Assembly (NCBI RefSeq): GCF_000521865.1
Contig: NZ_JAME01000004.1
Coordinates: 124,001-188,000, forward strand
DNA length: 64,000 nucleotides
From: Roseivivax isoporae LMG 25204
Lineage (GTDB): Bacteria > Pseudomonadota > Alphaproteobacteria > Rhodobacterales > Rhodobacteraceae
Direction: 5' to 3'
The notes below the pieces were generated by a model that saw only the letters and a list, made by a program, of their open reading frames with translations, was not told the DNA's origin and ran no database searches. Shown here one piece after another: positions 35,322-43,741 of the stretch (its first letter is position 1; each line of letters begins with the position of its first letter). The position numbers and the translations under genes are program-made.

Positions 35322-35791
35322 GCCGCCGAAGCGCGCAGGGCAACGGACGCAGCGCGCTGCGCCGGCGCGCCCGCCGCGGCTGTCCGATGGCGGCATACGA
35401 CCGGCTGCCCAAAGAACTGCGCGGCTGGCTGCGGGACGCGGTGCTGCCCTGGTCCGCGCGCTCGGCGCTCCGCGCATGGCACTGCGCCCTGCGGCGGGCC
35501 AAGGGCGATGCGGGTCGCGCGCTCGGGATCATGTCCGCGATCGAGCAGGGGGCGCTCCGCCGCGACACGCCGCGCATCTGGGGCAGGGGCCACCCCGACG
35601 CCCCGGACGCGCACGCGGCGTCGCGGACCCCTCAGCCGAGCGCGATTGTCCGGCCGGTGCGCACGGACTCCGCGCAGGCGAGCGCGATCCCGAGGGCGCG
35701 ATGCCCGTCCTCGGCCGAGGGCTCGGGCGCCTCGCCCGCGACCAGAGCATCGTGGAAGGCGTCGAGTGCGGCCGAGAAACTCTCGTCGTAG
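35318..35791 (+). CDS. DUF6525 family small protein with long 3' overlap
   Basis: A 157-residue basic protein. Residues about 10-95 match the DUF6525 pattern ([31 protein letters not shown]-like PRIWGRG). The family is small, and its typical proteins seem to end near the RIWG motif. Here the frame continues about 60 residues and overlaps the convergent oxidoreductase by 160 bases, so the tail is probably not under coding selection for this gene, or a stop has been lost. It is coupled to the COG0523 gene by an ATGA overlap. Function unknown. Confidence 0.65.
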   Translation: MSRRSAQGNGRSALRRRARRGCPMAAYDRLPKELRGWLRDAVLPWSARSALRAWHCALRRAKGDAGRALGIMSAIEQGALRRDTPRIWGRGHPDAPDAHAASRTPQPSAIVRPVRTDSAQASAIPRARCPSSAEGSGASPATRASWKASSAAEKLSS

Positions 35792-36627
35792 CGTTCGAGG
35801 AAGAAGTGCTTGAGCGGTGCGCGGGCCTCGGTCGCACGGCCGCTCCAGCGCACGAGGTCGTCGTCGCGGCGGTTCAGCGTCTGCAGCATCCCGTCCCGAC
35901 CGAACGCCTCGAGCCGCTGGTCGAATCCGTAGGCGCAGTGCCGGGAATTGTTGACATGCGCAAGCGCGCCCGAGGGGAATTTCAGCGTCGTCATGGTCGC
36001 GTCCACGTCGCCGAGCGCCCCGATCCCGGGATCGAACAGGCAGGACCCCGCCGCCTGAACCTCGTGCGGCCATTCGCCGGCGATCCAGCACAAGAGGTCG
36101 ATGTCGTGGATCGTGGCGTCGACGAAATAGCCGCCCGAGGATTTCACGTAGTCGAGGGGCGGCGGCGCCGGCTCGCGCGACCAGCTCATGAGGAAGGTCA
36201 GCGCGCCGATCTCGCCGGCGCGGACGGCGGCGCGCAGGCGCGCGTTTTCGGGATCGAACCGGCGGTTGAAGCCCAGCATGAACGGCACCGGATGCGCGTC
36301 GAGGACCGCGCGGCAGCGCTCGGTGCGCTCGAGCGTGCCGTCGAGCGGCTTCTCGCAGTAGATCGCCTTGCCGGCACGCGCGGCGGCGTCGATGTAGTCG
36401 AGATGCGTCGCGGTGGGCGTGGCGATGACCACCGCGTCGACCGCCGGGTCGGCCAGCGTCGCGGACAGGTCGTCCGACGGCGTGCCGCCATACATGGCGG
36501 CGGCGCGCGCGGCGCCTTCCGGCCGGTGGTTGTAGACCCGGACGAGGTCGAGCCCCGGATGCGCGCCGATCTTCGGCCCGTAGACATGGGCCATCCGGCC
36601 GGTGCCCAGAAGTGCGATCCCGATCAT
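35632..36627 (-). CDS. Gfo/Idh/MocA family oxidoreductase (inositol 2-dehydrogenase-like)
   Basis: A 331-residue NAD(P)-dependent sugar/polyol dehydrogenase. The Rossmann motif GTGRMA lies at residues 8-13. The family EKP motif (AIYCEKPLD) is near residue 93. The catalytic region GGYFVDATIHDIDLLCW near 165-180 has the D-x3-H/D pattern of inositol dehydrogenases, close to IolG of rhizobia. The likely reaction is oxidation of myo-inositol or a related cyclitol/sugar at one hydroxyl. It lies ten bases after the GMC oxidoreductase gene, forming a two-gene unit. Confidence 0.85.
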   Translation of the reverse strand: MIGIALLGTGRMAHVYGPKIGAHPGLDLVRVYNHRPEGAARAAAMYGGTPSDDLSATLADPAVDAVVIATPTATHLDYIDAAARAGKAIYCEKPLDGTLERTERCRAVLDAHPVPFMLGFNRRFDPENARLRAAVRAGEIGALTFLMSWSREPAPPPLDYVKSSGGYFVDATIHDIDLLCWIAGEWPHEVQAAGSCLFDPGIGALGDVDATMTTLKFPSGALAHVNNSRHCAYGFDQRLEAFGRDGMLQTLNRRDDDLVRWSGRATEARAPLKHFFLERYDESFSAALDAFHDALVAGEAPEPSAEDGHRALGIALACAESVRTGRTIALG

Positions 36628-36637
36628 CGCGTCCCCC

Positions 36638-38251
36638 TCATTCCGTCGCGGCGCGGGCGCGGCAATCCTCGAGCACCATGTCGGTGCCCTTTTCCCCGAT
36701 CATGATCGCGGCCGCGTTGGTGTTGCCCGACACGATCCGCGGCATGATCGAGGCGTCGATGACGCGCAACCCGGCGACGCCGTGGACCCTGAGGCGAGGA
36801 TCGACCACGGCGCCGTCGGCCGCGGGGCCCATCCGGCAGGTGCCGACCCCGTGCAGGAGCGAAAGCCCGTTCGCCCGGCAATGCGCGAGCAGGTCGTCGT
36901 CGGTCCGTGCGTCCTCGCCCGGCGACAGCTCGGCCTCGACGCAGGCGGCCATGGGCTCGGTCCGGCTGATGCGGCGGCCGAACTTCAGCCCGGCGAGCGC
37001 CGCGTCGCGATCGGCCTCGGTCTCGAGGAAGTTGAACCGGATGCTCGGCGGATCGGTCGGGCGCGGTCCGCTCAGCCGGCAATGCCCGCGCGCCTCGGGG
37101 CGGATATGCTCGGCCAGGATGGTGAAACCCGAGAACGGCCGCGGCCGCAGATCCTCGCCCGTGCACCAGGCCATGAAGGTCACCATCATGTCGGGCGTCG
37201 CGATGTGCGGCGCGGTGCGGATGAAGGTGTTGGAATAGTTGCCGTTGTCCGCGAAGGGCCCGGTGCGGAACAGGATGTAGCGCAGCAGCTCGCGCCCGCC
37301 GAGGAGCGGGTTGTTGTAGATGTCGTTCACCGTCGACCGCTCGCGCGAGCGGAACTCGAGCCCGATGCCGAAATGGTCCTGCAGGTGCTCGCCCACGTCG
37401 GGCATGTGGCGCACCACGTCGATCCCGTGCCCGCGCAGGAGGTCGGCGGGCCCGAGCCCCGAGCGTTGCAGGATCTGGGGCGAGTTGTAGACGCCGCCGC
37501 ACAGGACGATCTCGCGCGCGGGCCGCGTGACCCGGCGCCCGCCCGGGCCCTTCCACGTGACCGACACCGCGCGTCCGCTCTCGACGCCGATCCGTTCCAC
37601 GAGCGCGCCGGTGCGGATGTCGATGTTGCGCGCCATCCGTCCCGTCAGGTAGCCGCGCGCGGTGGACCAGCGCCGCGCCCGTCGGGTCGTGGTCTGCACG
37701 TAGCCCGTGCCGAGCTGCGCCGCACCGTTGAAGTCGTCGTTGCGGGGACTGCCGAGCGCCTCGGACGCCGCGTGGAACGCCTCGCCCAGCACATGCGGTT
37801 CGGGCAGGTCCGACACGGCGACGGGGCCGCCCGTGCCGTGGAACTGGTCGGGACCGCGTTCCTGGTCCTCGCATTTCTTGAAATAGGGCAGCACCTCGGC
37901 CCAGGACCAGCCGTCGCAGCCCGCCCGCGCCCAGCCGTCGAAATCCTCGGGCTGGCCCCGCATGTAGATCATGCCGTTGATCGAGCCGGTGCCGCCCAGC
38001 ACCTTGCCGCGGGGCTGGAACAGCCGCCGCCCGTTCAGGTTCGGCTCGGGTTCGGAGCGGTAGCACCAGTTGACCGTGGGGTTCGCGTAGAGCTTTGCGT
38101 AGCCCAGCGGGATGTGGATCCACGGGTTGCGGTCGCGGCCTCCGGCCTCGAGCAGCAGCACCTTGTGGCCGGCATCGGACAGCCGGCCCGCGACCACGCA
38201 GCCCGCGGACCCCGCGCCGATCACGACGAAATCGTAACTGCCCTCTTCCAT
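36638..38251 (-). CDS. GMC family oxidoreductase (FAD-dependent alcohol/sugar dehydrogenase)
   Basis: A 537-residue flavoprotein related to choline dehydrogenase BetA. The FAD motif GAGSAGCVVAGRLS lies at residues 12-25. The GMC signatures are GKVLGGTGSINGMIY near 80 and GGVYNSPQILQRSGLGP near 255. The active-site His is in LLHGVGTCRMG near 470, with the final Asn in SGNTNAAAI. No signal peptide is visible. The start at 38251 has GGAG six bases upstream. No betaine genes are near, so choline is unlikely; with its Gfo/Idh partner it more likely oxidises a sugar or polyol to a keto derivative. Confidence 0.87.
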   Translation of the reverse strand: MEEGSYDFVVIGAGSAGCVVAGRLSDAGHKVLLLEAGGRDRNPWIHIPLGYAKLYANPTVNWCYRSEPEPNLNGRRLFQPRGKVLGGTGSINGMIYMRGQPEDFDGWARAGCDGWSWAEVLPYFKKCEDQERGPDQFHGTGGPVAVSDLPEPHVLGEAFHAASEALGSPRNDDFNGAAQLGTGYVQTTTRRARRWSTARGYLTGRMARNIDIRTGALVERIGVESGRAVSVTWKGPGGRRVTRPAREIVLCGGVYNSPQILQRSGLGPADLLRGHGIDVVRHMPDVGEHLQDHFGIGLEFRSRERSTVNDIYNNPLLGGRELLRYILFRTGPFADNGNYSNTFIRTAPHIATPDMMVTFMAWCTGEDLRPRPFSGFTILAEHIRPEARGHCRLSGPRPTDPPSIRFNFLETEADRDAALAGLKFGRRISRTEPMAACVEAELSPGEDARTDDDLLAHCRANGLSLLHGVGTCRMGPAADGAVVDPRLRVHGVAGLRVIDASIMPRIVSGNTNAAAIMIGEKGTDMVLEDCRARAATE

Positions 38252-38323
38252 CGCCTGCTCCGCTGCCGCCCTCTTGCGGTCCGACCATCCCACGGGGCAG
38301 GGCGGGTCCAGAACGGTCGAAAT

Positions 38324-38336
38324 GTCAGAAATGGAC
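38324..38336. promoter_or_regulatory. Candidate operator upstream of the winged-helix/solute-binding fusion gene
   Basis: GTCAGAAATGGAC fits the pattern GTC(N)5TGGAC also found twice in the transporter divergent region. This copy and the one at 44751 are both followed by GAAAC, any base, then GCCC. It lies 61 bases before the GTG start of the fusion gene and 73 bases before the GMC gene. A weaker copy (GTCCAGAACGGTC, 38306-38318) lies 18 bases upstream in the same orientation. I infer a binding site for the fusion protein. Confidence 0.5.
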
Positions 38337-38396
38337 GAAACGGCCCCTGCCGCGGATCGGGCGCGCGCGCTATGCACGGGAAAGGGAGGACAGGTC

Positions 38397-40103
38397 GTGA
38401 CGCGCGAGGAACTTTTGCGCGTGCTCGATTTCGTGGACAGCCTGCGCGGCATCGCCGAGACGCGGACGTCGCTGGCCACGACCGATGCGCGCTGGAACAT
38501 CATCTCCTACGCCATGCGCCGGCACCTCCAGGGGCGGCTCCTGACGGTGACCTCGGTCGCCTCGGCCGCGGGCGTGCCCTACGGGACGGCCATGCGGCGC
38601 ATCACCGAGCTGACCGACGAGGGCTACCTGCTGCGCCGGCCGCGGTCGAAATCGGGCAAGTCCTTCTCGCTCCACCCCACCCGGCGGCTGATCGAGGAGT
38701 TCGAGTCCTACGCGCTCCAGACCAAGGCGCTGGTGGGCAAGACCTTCGGGTTCAACACAGGCGAGGGCGAACTGGGCGATTTCTACTTCGGCGGCGGCTA
38801 CATGGCATCGCGGATCCTGTCCTATCCCGCGGCCATGCGCGCAGGCATCGGGTTCGAGAACAAGGTGCGCATCCTCAGTCCCGTCGATCCCACCTTCAAG
38901 ACGCTCAGCGACTTCTCGTCCAACCTGAACGAGCTCTGCGGCACCGAGGTCGAGATCGTGACCATGCCGCTCGACGCGCTGCACGACGAGATCCTCGACA
39001 ATCACGGGCGCGGCGCGCGACGCTACGACCTCGTCGCCGTGGATCTGCCGTGGATCGGCCAGCTGGCGAGCGCGGGCGCGATCGAGCCGCTCGACGACCT
39101 GCTCGTGCGCCACCGCTACAACGCTTCGGATTTCCATTCGGCGGCGTGGAAGGGATCGGCCTTCGACGGGCGGCATTACGGCCTGCCGATCCAGCCGACC
39201 CCGGAGCTTCTGTTCTGCCGGCAGGATCTCTTCGACGAGGTGGGCCTGTCGCTGCCGACCTCGGCCGAGGAGGTGCTGTTCGCCGCCCGCGCGCTGCACC
39301 GCTCGGCCATGAATCTCTCGGGCATCGTGATGAATTTCGGCCGCGGGCTGCCGGTCGCGCACAGTTTCGTGCAGACGCTGGCCGATTTCGGGCAGCCGGT
39401 GATCGACCTCGCCCCGGTCGTCGGCGGCGACTACGACGTGACCGCGATCCGGGGCACGAACTGCCGCCCGATGATCGACACCGAGGCCGGTCACGAGGCG
39501 GCGGACTTCCTCCTGAGCCTCCTGCCCTACGCGCACCGCGACAGCCTGAAATGCAACTGGGACCGGCGGATCGCGCTCTATGCCCGCGGCCACGCGGCGA
39601 TGACCTATGGCTGGACCATCCGCGCGGGCATGTTCGAGGCAGACGCCGCCTCGCCCGCGCAGGGCCGCACCGCCTACCTGGCACACCCGCCGGGCAATGG
39701 CGCGCGCAGCGTGTCGCCCATTGGCGGCTTTTCCCTCGCGATCCCCACCGGACTCGATGCCGCGTGCCTGCAGCGGGCGTGGAAGATGCTCGAATACCTG
39801 ACGCGGCCCGAGATGCTGAAATGGTACGTGCTGAACGGCAACCCGACCTCGCCGCGCTTCTCCACCTCGGCCGATCCCGAGGTGCAGGCGGCCTCGCCGG
39901 TCATCAAGCAGGTCGACGCCATGGAGCGCCGGGGCGAGCTGCAGATCTGGCCGCGGCCGCCGGTGCCGGAATTCCACGAACTCCTGTGCATCGTCGCCGA
40001 GGAGATCCATCCAATGCTCTGCGGCGAGGTGCCGGTGGCGCAGGCGCTGCGCAACGCGCAGAACCGCGGCGACGCGCTGATGCGCGCGAACGGGCGCTAC
40101 TAG
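38397..40103 (+). CDS. Winged-helix/family-1 solute-binding domain fusion, putative cytosolic sugar-sensing regulator
   Basis: A 568-residue protein without a signal peptide. Residues about 30-110 are a MarR-like winged helix (TVTSVASAAGVPYGTAMRRI as recognition unit, then TDEGYLLRRPRSKSGKSF as wing). From about 140 to 545 a family-1 solute-binding fold follows: RILSPVDPTFKTLSDFSSN, YDLVAVDLPWIGQLASAG, YGLPIQPTPELLFCRQDLF and, near the end, RPEMLKWYVLNGNPTSP. Such domains are normally periplasmic; here the DNA-binding module places it in the cytosol. The GTG start at 38397 follows GGGAGGA by six bases. It lies between the GMC/Gfo unit and the importer operon, which has no LacI-type regulator, and is the obvious local regulator. 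Confidence 0.82.
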   Translation: MTREELLRVLDFVDSLRGIAETRTSLATTDARWNIISYAMRRHLQGRLLTVTSVASAAGVPYGTAMRRITELTDEGYLLRRPRSKSGKSFSLHPTRRLIEEFESYALQTKALVGKTFGFNTGEGELGDFYFGGGYMASRILSYPAAMRAGIGFENKVRILSPVDPTFKTLSDFSSNLNELCGTEVEIVTMPLDALHDEILDNHGRGARRYDLVAVDLPWIGQLASAGAIEPLDDLLVRHRYNASDFHSAAWKGSAFDGRHYGLPIQPTPELLFCRQDLFDEVGLSLPTSAEEVLFAARALHRSAMNLSGIVMNFGRGLPVAHSFVQTLADFGQPVIDLAPVVGGDYDVTAIRGTNCRPMIDTEAGHEAADFLLSLLPYAHRDSLKCNWDRRIALYARGHAAMTYGWTIRAGMFEADAASPAQGRTAYLAHPPGNGARSVSPIGGFSLAIPTGLDAACLQRAWKMLEYLTRPEMLKWYVLNGNPTSPRFSTSADPEVQAASPVIKQVDAMERRGELQIWPRPPVPEFHELLCIVAEEIHPMLCGEVPVAQALRNAQNRGDALMRANGRY

Positions 40104-40116
40104 CGGGGCGGGTACC

Positions 40117-41244
40117 TCAGGGTGGCAGGACGTCCTCCCAGCCGCCCGAGGCCGAGGACCGCTGCATCGCCTCGACCGTCTCCTGCACCGCCAGCGCCTC
40201 GCGGAAGTCGGGATAGAGGACGCCTTGGCCGGCGATGCCGCGGATCAGGTCCGCCACCTCGATCACCTTGAGGTCGTTGAAGCCCAGGTGATGACCCGGC
40301 GCGGGACAGAAGGCGCCATAGGGCGGATGGTCGGGCCCCGCCTCGATCCGGGTGTAGCCCTGCCGGCCCGGCCGCGCGGACCAGAGCAGCAATTCGTTCA
40401 TCCGCTCCTGCGAGAACGCGACGGCGCCGCGCGTGCCGGTGATCTCGAAGGACAGGTCCATGGTCCGACCGGTCGCCGCCCAGTTCGCCTCGATGCTGCC
40501 CGCGGCGCCGTCCTCGAAGGTGACGAGCGCGTGCGTCATGTCGTCGACCTCCACCGGCGCGCGCTCGGCGCTGCCGGGATGCACGGGCCGCGTCCGGTGG
40601 ATCGTCGTGCAGGCGGCCGAGGTCCGCAAAATCGGCCCGACGAGATGGCGCGCGAGGGACACGATGTGGCTGCCGATATCCGCCGCGGCGCCACCGCCCG
40701 CGGGATCGGTGCGGAAGGAATGCGGCGCGTCGGGATCGGCCATGTAGTTCTCCGCGTGCCGGCCGCGGAAGCCGGTGATCCGGCCGATCTCGCCCGCGGC
40801 CACGATGTCGCGCGCGAGCCGGATCATCGGGTTGCGCAGGAAGTTGAAGCCGACGAGCGTGGGCACGCCCGCCGCCTCGGCGGCCTGCATCATGGTGCGC
40901 GCCGAGGCCGCGGTGGTCGACAGCGGCTTCTCGCAATAGACCGCCTTGCCGCCCGCGATCGCGGCAAGCACCACGGGTTCGTGCAGCGCGTTGGGCGCCG
41001 TCACGGCGACCACGTCGACCTCCGCGTCCGTCACGAGCGTCCGCCAGTCGCCCGTCGCGCGGGCAAAGCCCAGGGCCGCGGCACTGGCCGCTGCCGTCTC
41101 TGGCGTTGCATCGGCAAGAAGGCGCGCCACCGGCCGGCGTGGCAGGTCGAAGAGCCCCGACACCGCGCGGAAGGCATTGGCATGGCAGCGCCCCATGAAG
41201 CCCGCGCCCACGAGCCCGATCCCGATCTCCGGCTTGTCCGCCAT
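40117..41244 (-). CDS. Gfo/Idh/MocA family oxidoreductase, second copy
   Basis: A 375-residue NAD(P)-dependent oxidoreductase, distinct from the copy at 35632. The Rossmann motif GLVGAGFMG lies at residues 9-17, EKP (AVYCEKPLS) near 100 and the catalytic-region histidine in GGGAAADIGSHIVSLAR near 190. It resembles sugar-1-/3-dehydrogenases next to CUT2 importers. The start at 41244 has AAAGGA upstream; an earlier ATG at 41265 overlapping the ATPase stop is also possible. It is the last gene of the importer operon, so it probably processes the imported substrate. Confidence 0.85.
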   Translation of the reverse strand: MADKPEIGIGLVGAGFMGRCHANAFRAVSGLFDLPRRPVARLLADATPETAAASAAALGFARATGDWRTLVTDAEVDVVAVTAPNALHEPVVLAAIAGGKAVYCEKPLSTTAASARTMMQAAEAAGVPTLVGFNFLRNPMIRLARDIVAAGEIGRITGFRGRHAENYMADPDAPHSFRTDPAGGGAAADIGSHIVSLARHLVGPILRTSAACTTIHRTRPVHPGSAERAPVEVDDMTHALVTFEDGAAGSIEANWAATGRTMDLSFEITGTRGAVAFSQERMNELLLWSARPGRQGYTRIEAGPDHPPYGAFCPAPGHHLGFNDLKVIEVADLIRGIAGQGVLYPDFREALAVQETVEAMQRSSASGGWEDVLPP

Positions 41245-41261
41245 GGTTTCCGTCCTTTCCG

Positions 41262-42776
41262 TCATTCCGCCGCCGAGGGCAGCGCGGCGGGGCCCGCCGA
41301 CACCGCGCCGATCAGCGTTTCCTCGGTCATCTCGTCGCCGGTGAAGCTGCCGGTGATCCGCCTGTCCGCCATGGTCAGGATACGGTGGCTGACCCCCAGC
41401 ACCTCGGGCATCTCCGACGAGATGACGATCACCGCGAGCCCCTGTTCGGCCAGCCCGGCGATCAGCTCGTGGATCGCCGACTTGGACCCCACGTCGATGC
41501 CGCGCGTCGGCTCGTCGAGGATCACGAGCCGCGGCTCGGCGCAGAGCCACTTGGCCAGCACGAATTTCTGCTGGTTGCCCCCCGACAGGAGGCCCACCGG
41601 CTGGTCGGGCCCGGTGGTCTTGATCGACAGCTCGTCGCGGAAGCGGTCGAAGACGCGCGTCTCCGCGCCCGGGCGCATCACGCCGAGCGTCGAGAAGCGC
41701 GCGAGATGCGGCAGGGTGATGTTGTCGCGGCCCCCGAGACCCAGCACCAGACCCTGTTCCTTGCGGCTTTCGGGCACGAGCGCGAGGCCGAGGTCGACCG
41801 CCTGTCGCGGCGTGGGCAGCGGGATCTCGCGGCCGCGCCAGCGCATCCGTCCGGCGCTGGCCCGGCGGATGCCGAAGATCGCCTCGACGAGCTCGGACCG
41901 CCCGGCGCCGACCAGCCCGTAGAGGCCCAGCACCTCGCCCGCGCGCACCGACAGGTCGACCCCGTGCACGAGGCCCGGCACGTGCAGCCCCTCGATGCCC
42001 AGCGTCTCCTCGCCGAAATCGGCGCGGGCGCGGTGGAAGTAGCTCGACAGGTCGCGCCCGATCATCATCCGCGTGATGCTGTCCACATCGGTCGCGGCAG
42101 TCTCGACCGTGCCCTGCACCGTGCCGTCGCGCAGGACCGTGATGCGGTCGGTGATCGAGAAGATCTCGTCCATCTTGTGGCTGATGTAGACGATGCCGAC
42201 GCCCTGCGACCGGAGCTGCGCCACCGTCGCGAAGAGCTGCGCGCGCTCCGCCTCGGTCAGCGACGCGGTCGGTTCGTCGAAGATCACGAGGTTCGCGTTG
42301 AAGGCCTGCGCGCGGGCGATCTCGACCATCTGCTGGCGGGCGATCGACAGCGTGCCCACGCGCACGTCCGGCCCGAAATCGCAGCCGAGCGCCTCCAGCG
42401 CGGCCGCTGCGGCCTCGCGCATGGCGCGCTTGCGCAGGATGCCGAAACGGTTGGTGGGCCAGGCGCCCAGGTAGATGTTCTCGGCCACCGAAAGTTCCGG
42501 CGACAGCGACAGCTCCTGGTGGATCAGGAGAATGCCGCGGGTGCGCGCGTCGAGCGGCGAGGCGATGGCGACCTCGCGGCCGTGATGGACGATGCGCCCG
42601 GCATCGGGCTGGTGCAGGCCCGCGAGCACCTTCATCAGGGTCGACTTGCCAGCGCCGTTCTCGCCGACGAGCGCGTGCACCTCGCCGGGGCGGACGTCGA
42701 AGCTCACGTCGGAGAGCGCGCGCACGCCCGGGAAGGTCTTGGTGATGCCGGCGACGGTCAGGATCGGGGTGGTCAT
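41262..42776 (-). CDS. CUT2 sugar ABC transporter ATP-binding protein (RbsA/MglA-type)
   Basis: A 504-residue protein with two fused ATPase domains, the mark of CUT2 importers. Domain 1 has Walker A GENGAGKST near residue 38 and the Walker-B block VIFDEPTASL near 160. Domain 2 has a degenerate Walker A (GLVGAGRSE near 285), signature LSGGNQQK near 395 and Walker B LVILDEPTRGIDVGSKS. It energises import by the two permeases. The start at 42776 overlaps the permease stop by ATGA. Ribose, xylose, galactose, inositol and autoinducer importers share this type, so the substrate stays open. Confidence 0.9.
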   Translation of the reverse strand: MTTPILTVAGITKTFPGVRALSDVSFDVRPGEVHALVGENGAGKSTLMKVLAGLHQPDAGRIVHHGREVAIASPLDARTRGILLIHQELSLSPELSVAENIYLGAWPTNRFGILRKRAMREAAAAALEALGCDFGPDVRVGTLSIARQQMVEIARAQAFNANLVIFDEPTASLTEAERAQLFATVAQLRSQGVGIVYISHKMDEIFSITDRITVLRDGTVQGTVETAATDVDSITRMMIGRDLSSYFHRARADFGEETLGIEGLHVPGLVHGVDLSVRAGEVLGLYGLVGAGRSELVEAIFGIRRASAGRMRWRGREIPLPTPRQAVDLGLALVPESRKEQGLVLGLGGRDNITLPHLARFSTLGVMRPGAETRVFDRFRDELSIKTTGPDQPVGLLSGGNQQKFVLAKWLCAEPRLVILDEPTRGIDVGSKSAIHELIAGLAEQGLAVIVISSEMPEVLGVSHRILTMADRRITGSFTGDEMTEETLIGAVSAGPAALPSAAE

Positions 42777-43741
42777 CGCGCGCCCTCCCGCGTCAGGAGC
42801 GCCCGGTCGAGCGCCAGCGCCAGCAGCAGCACGCCGCCCATCACCATCAGCTCCACGTAGTTCGGCGTGTTGAGAAGCCGGAGCCCGTTGCGCAGGACGG
42901 CGAGCGTGAGCACCCCGCCCACGGTCATCCAGAGACTGCCGTAGCCCCCCGAGAGCCGGGTGCCGCCGAGGACCACGGCAATGATGGTCCAGAGCTCCCA
43001 GATCCGGCCGGCATTGGGTTCGGCCGTGCCGAGCCGCATGGACAGCAGGATCCCCGCGACCGCCGCCATGGTTCCGCAGATGGTGAAGTTGACGATCTTG
43101 TGCCGCTTCACGTTGATCCCGGCATCGTGGGCGGCGGCGACGTTGTCGCCCACCGCGTAGGTCTCGCGGCCGTGGCGCGTGTTGGTCAGCAGCCACTGGA
43201 ACGCGGCGGCGAGCCCGAAGAACACGAGCGCCGTCAGCGAGAGCGGTCCGAGATAGACCTCGGCGATCTCGGTATAGGCAAAGTCCTCGACCATCAGGGC
43301 GTTCTCGCCGGTGTAGACGAAGACGAGGCCGCGGATGCCGATCAGCGCGCCGAGCGTGACGACGAAGGAATGCATGCCCGACAGCGCGACGACCAGCCCG
43401 TTGAGGAGCCCGAGCCCCGCCCCGGCGAGAAGGGCCGCGATCACCGCGGGCCATGTGCCGATCGAGGTCTGCAGGCCGATGGCCAGCGCGCAGGACAGCG
43501 CGAGCGTCGCGCCGACGCTGAGGTCGATCTCTCCGTTCAGGATGACGAGCGTCATGCCGACCGCGAGGATGCCGATGAACGCGCCCTGCGTCAGCAGGTT
43601 GCCGAGGTTGTTCACGGTCAGGAAATAGGGGCTGGCGAACGAGAACACGGCGACGGTCAGGGCGAGGAAGACCCAGATGTGGTTGCGCATGATCCAGTCG
43701 CCGGCGGCGACGGCCCGGCGCGGGGTTTCGGCGACGCTCAT
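42773..43741 (-). CDS. CUT2 sugar ABC transporter permease (RbsC family), second copy
   Basis: A 322-residue inner-membrane permease with 8-10 helices. The RbsC-family block GMTLVILNGEIDLSVGATLAL lies near residue 60 (shown here as GEIDLSVGATLAL), and ISGLLSMRLG-like and GGTRLSGGYGSLWMT sequences follow in the second half. It differs clearly from the other permease and they probably form a heterodimer, unlike the RbsC homodimer. Both ends overlap neighbours (ATGA). Confidence 0.9.
   Translation of the reverse strand: MSVAETPRRAVAAGDWIMRNHIWVFLALTVAVFSFASPYFLTVNNLGNLLTQGAFIGILAVGMTLVILNGEIDLSVGATLALSCALAIGLQTSIGTWPAVIAALLAGAGLGLLNGLVVALSGMHSFVVTLGALIGIRGLVFVYTGENALMVEDFAYTEIAEVYLGPLSLTALVFFGLAAAFQWLLTNTRHGRETYAVGDNVAAAHDAGINVKRHKIVNFTICGTMAAVAGILLSMRLGTAEPNAGRIWELWTIIAVVLGGTRLSGGYGSLWMTVGGVLTLAVLRNGLRLLNTPNYVELMVMGGVLLLALALDRALLTREGAR

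Noticed and set aside
36638-38251. Choline dehydrogenase BetA
   Set aside because: The sequence is BetA-like, but no betB, betI or choline transporter is near, and the Gfo/Idh neighbour points to a sugar or polyol.
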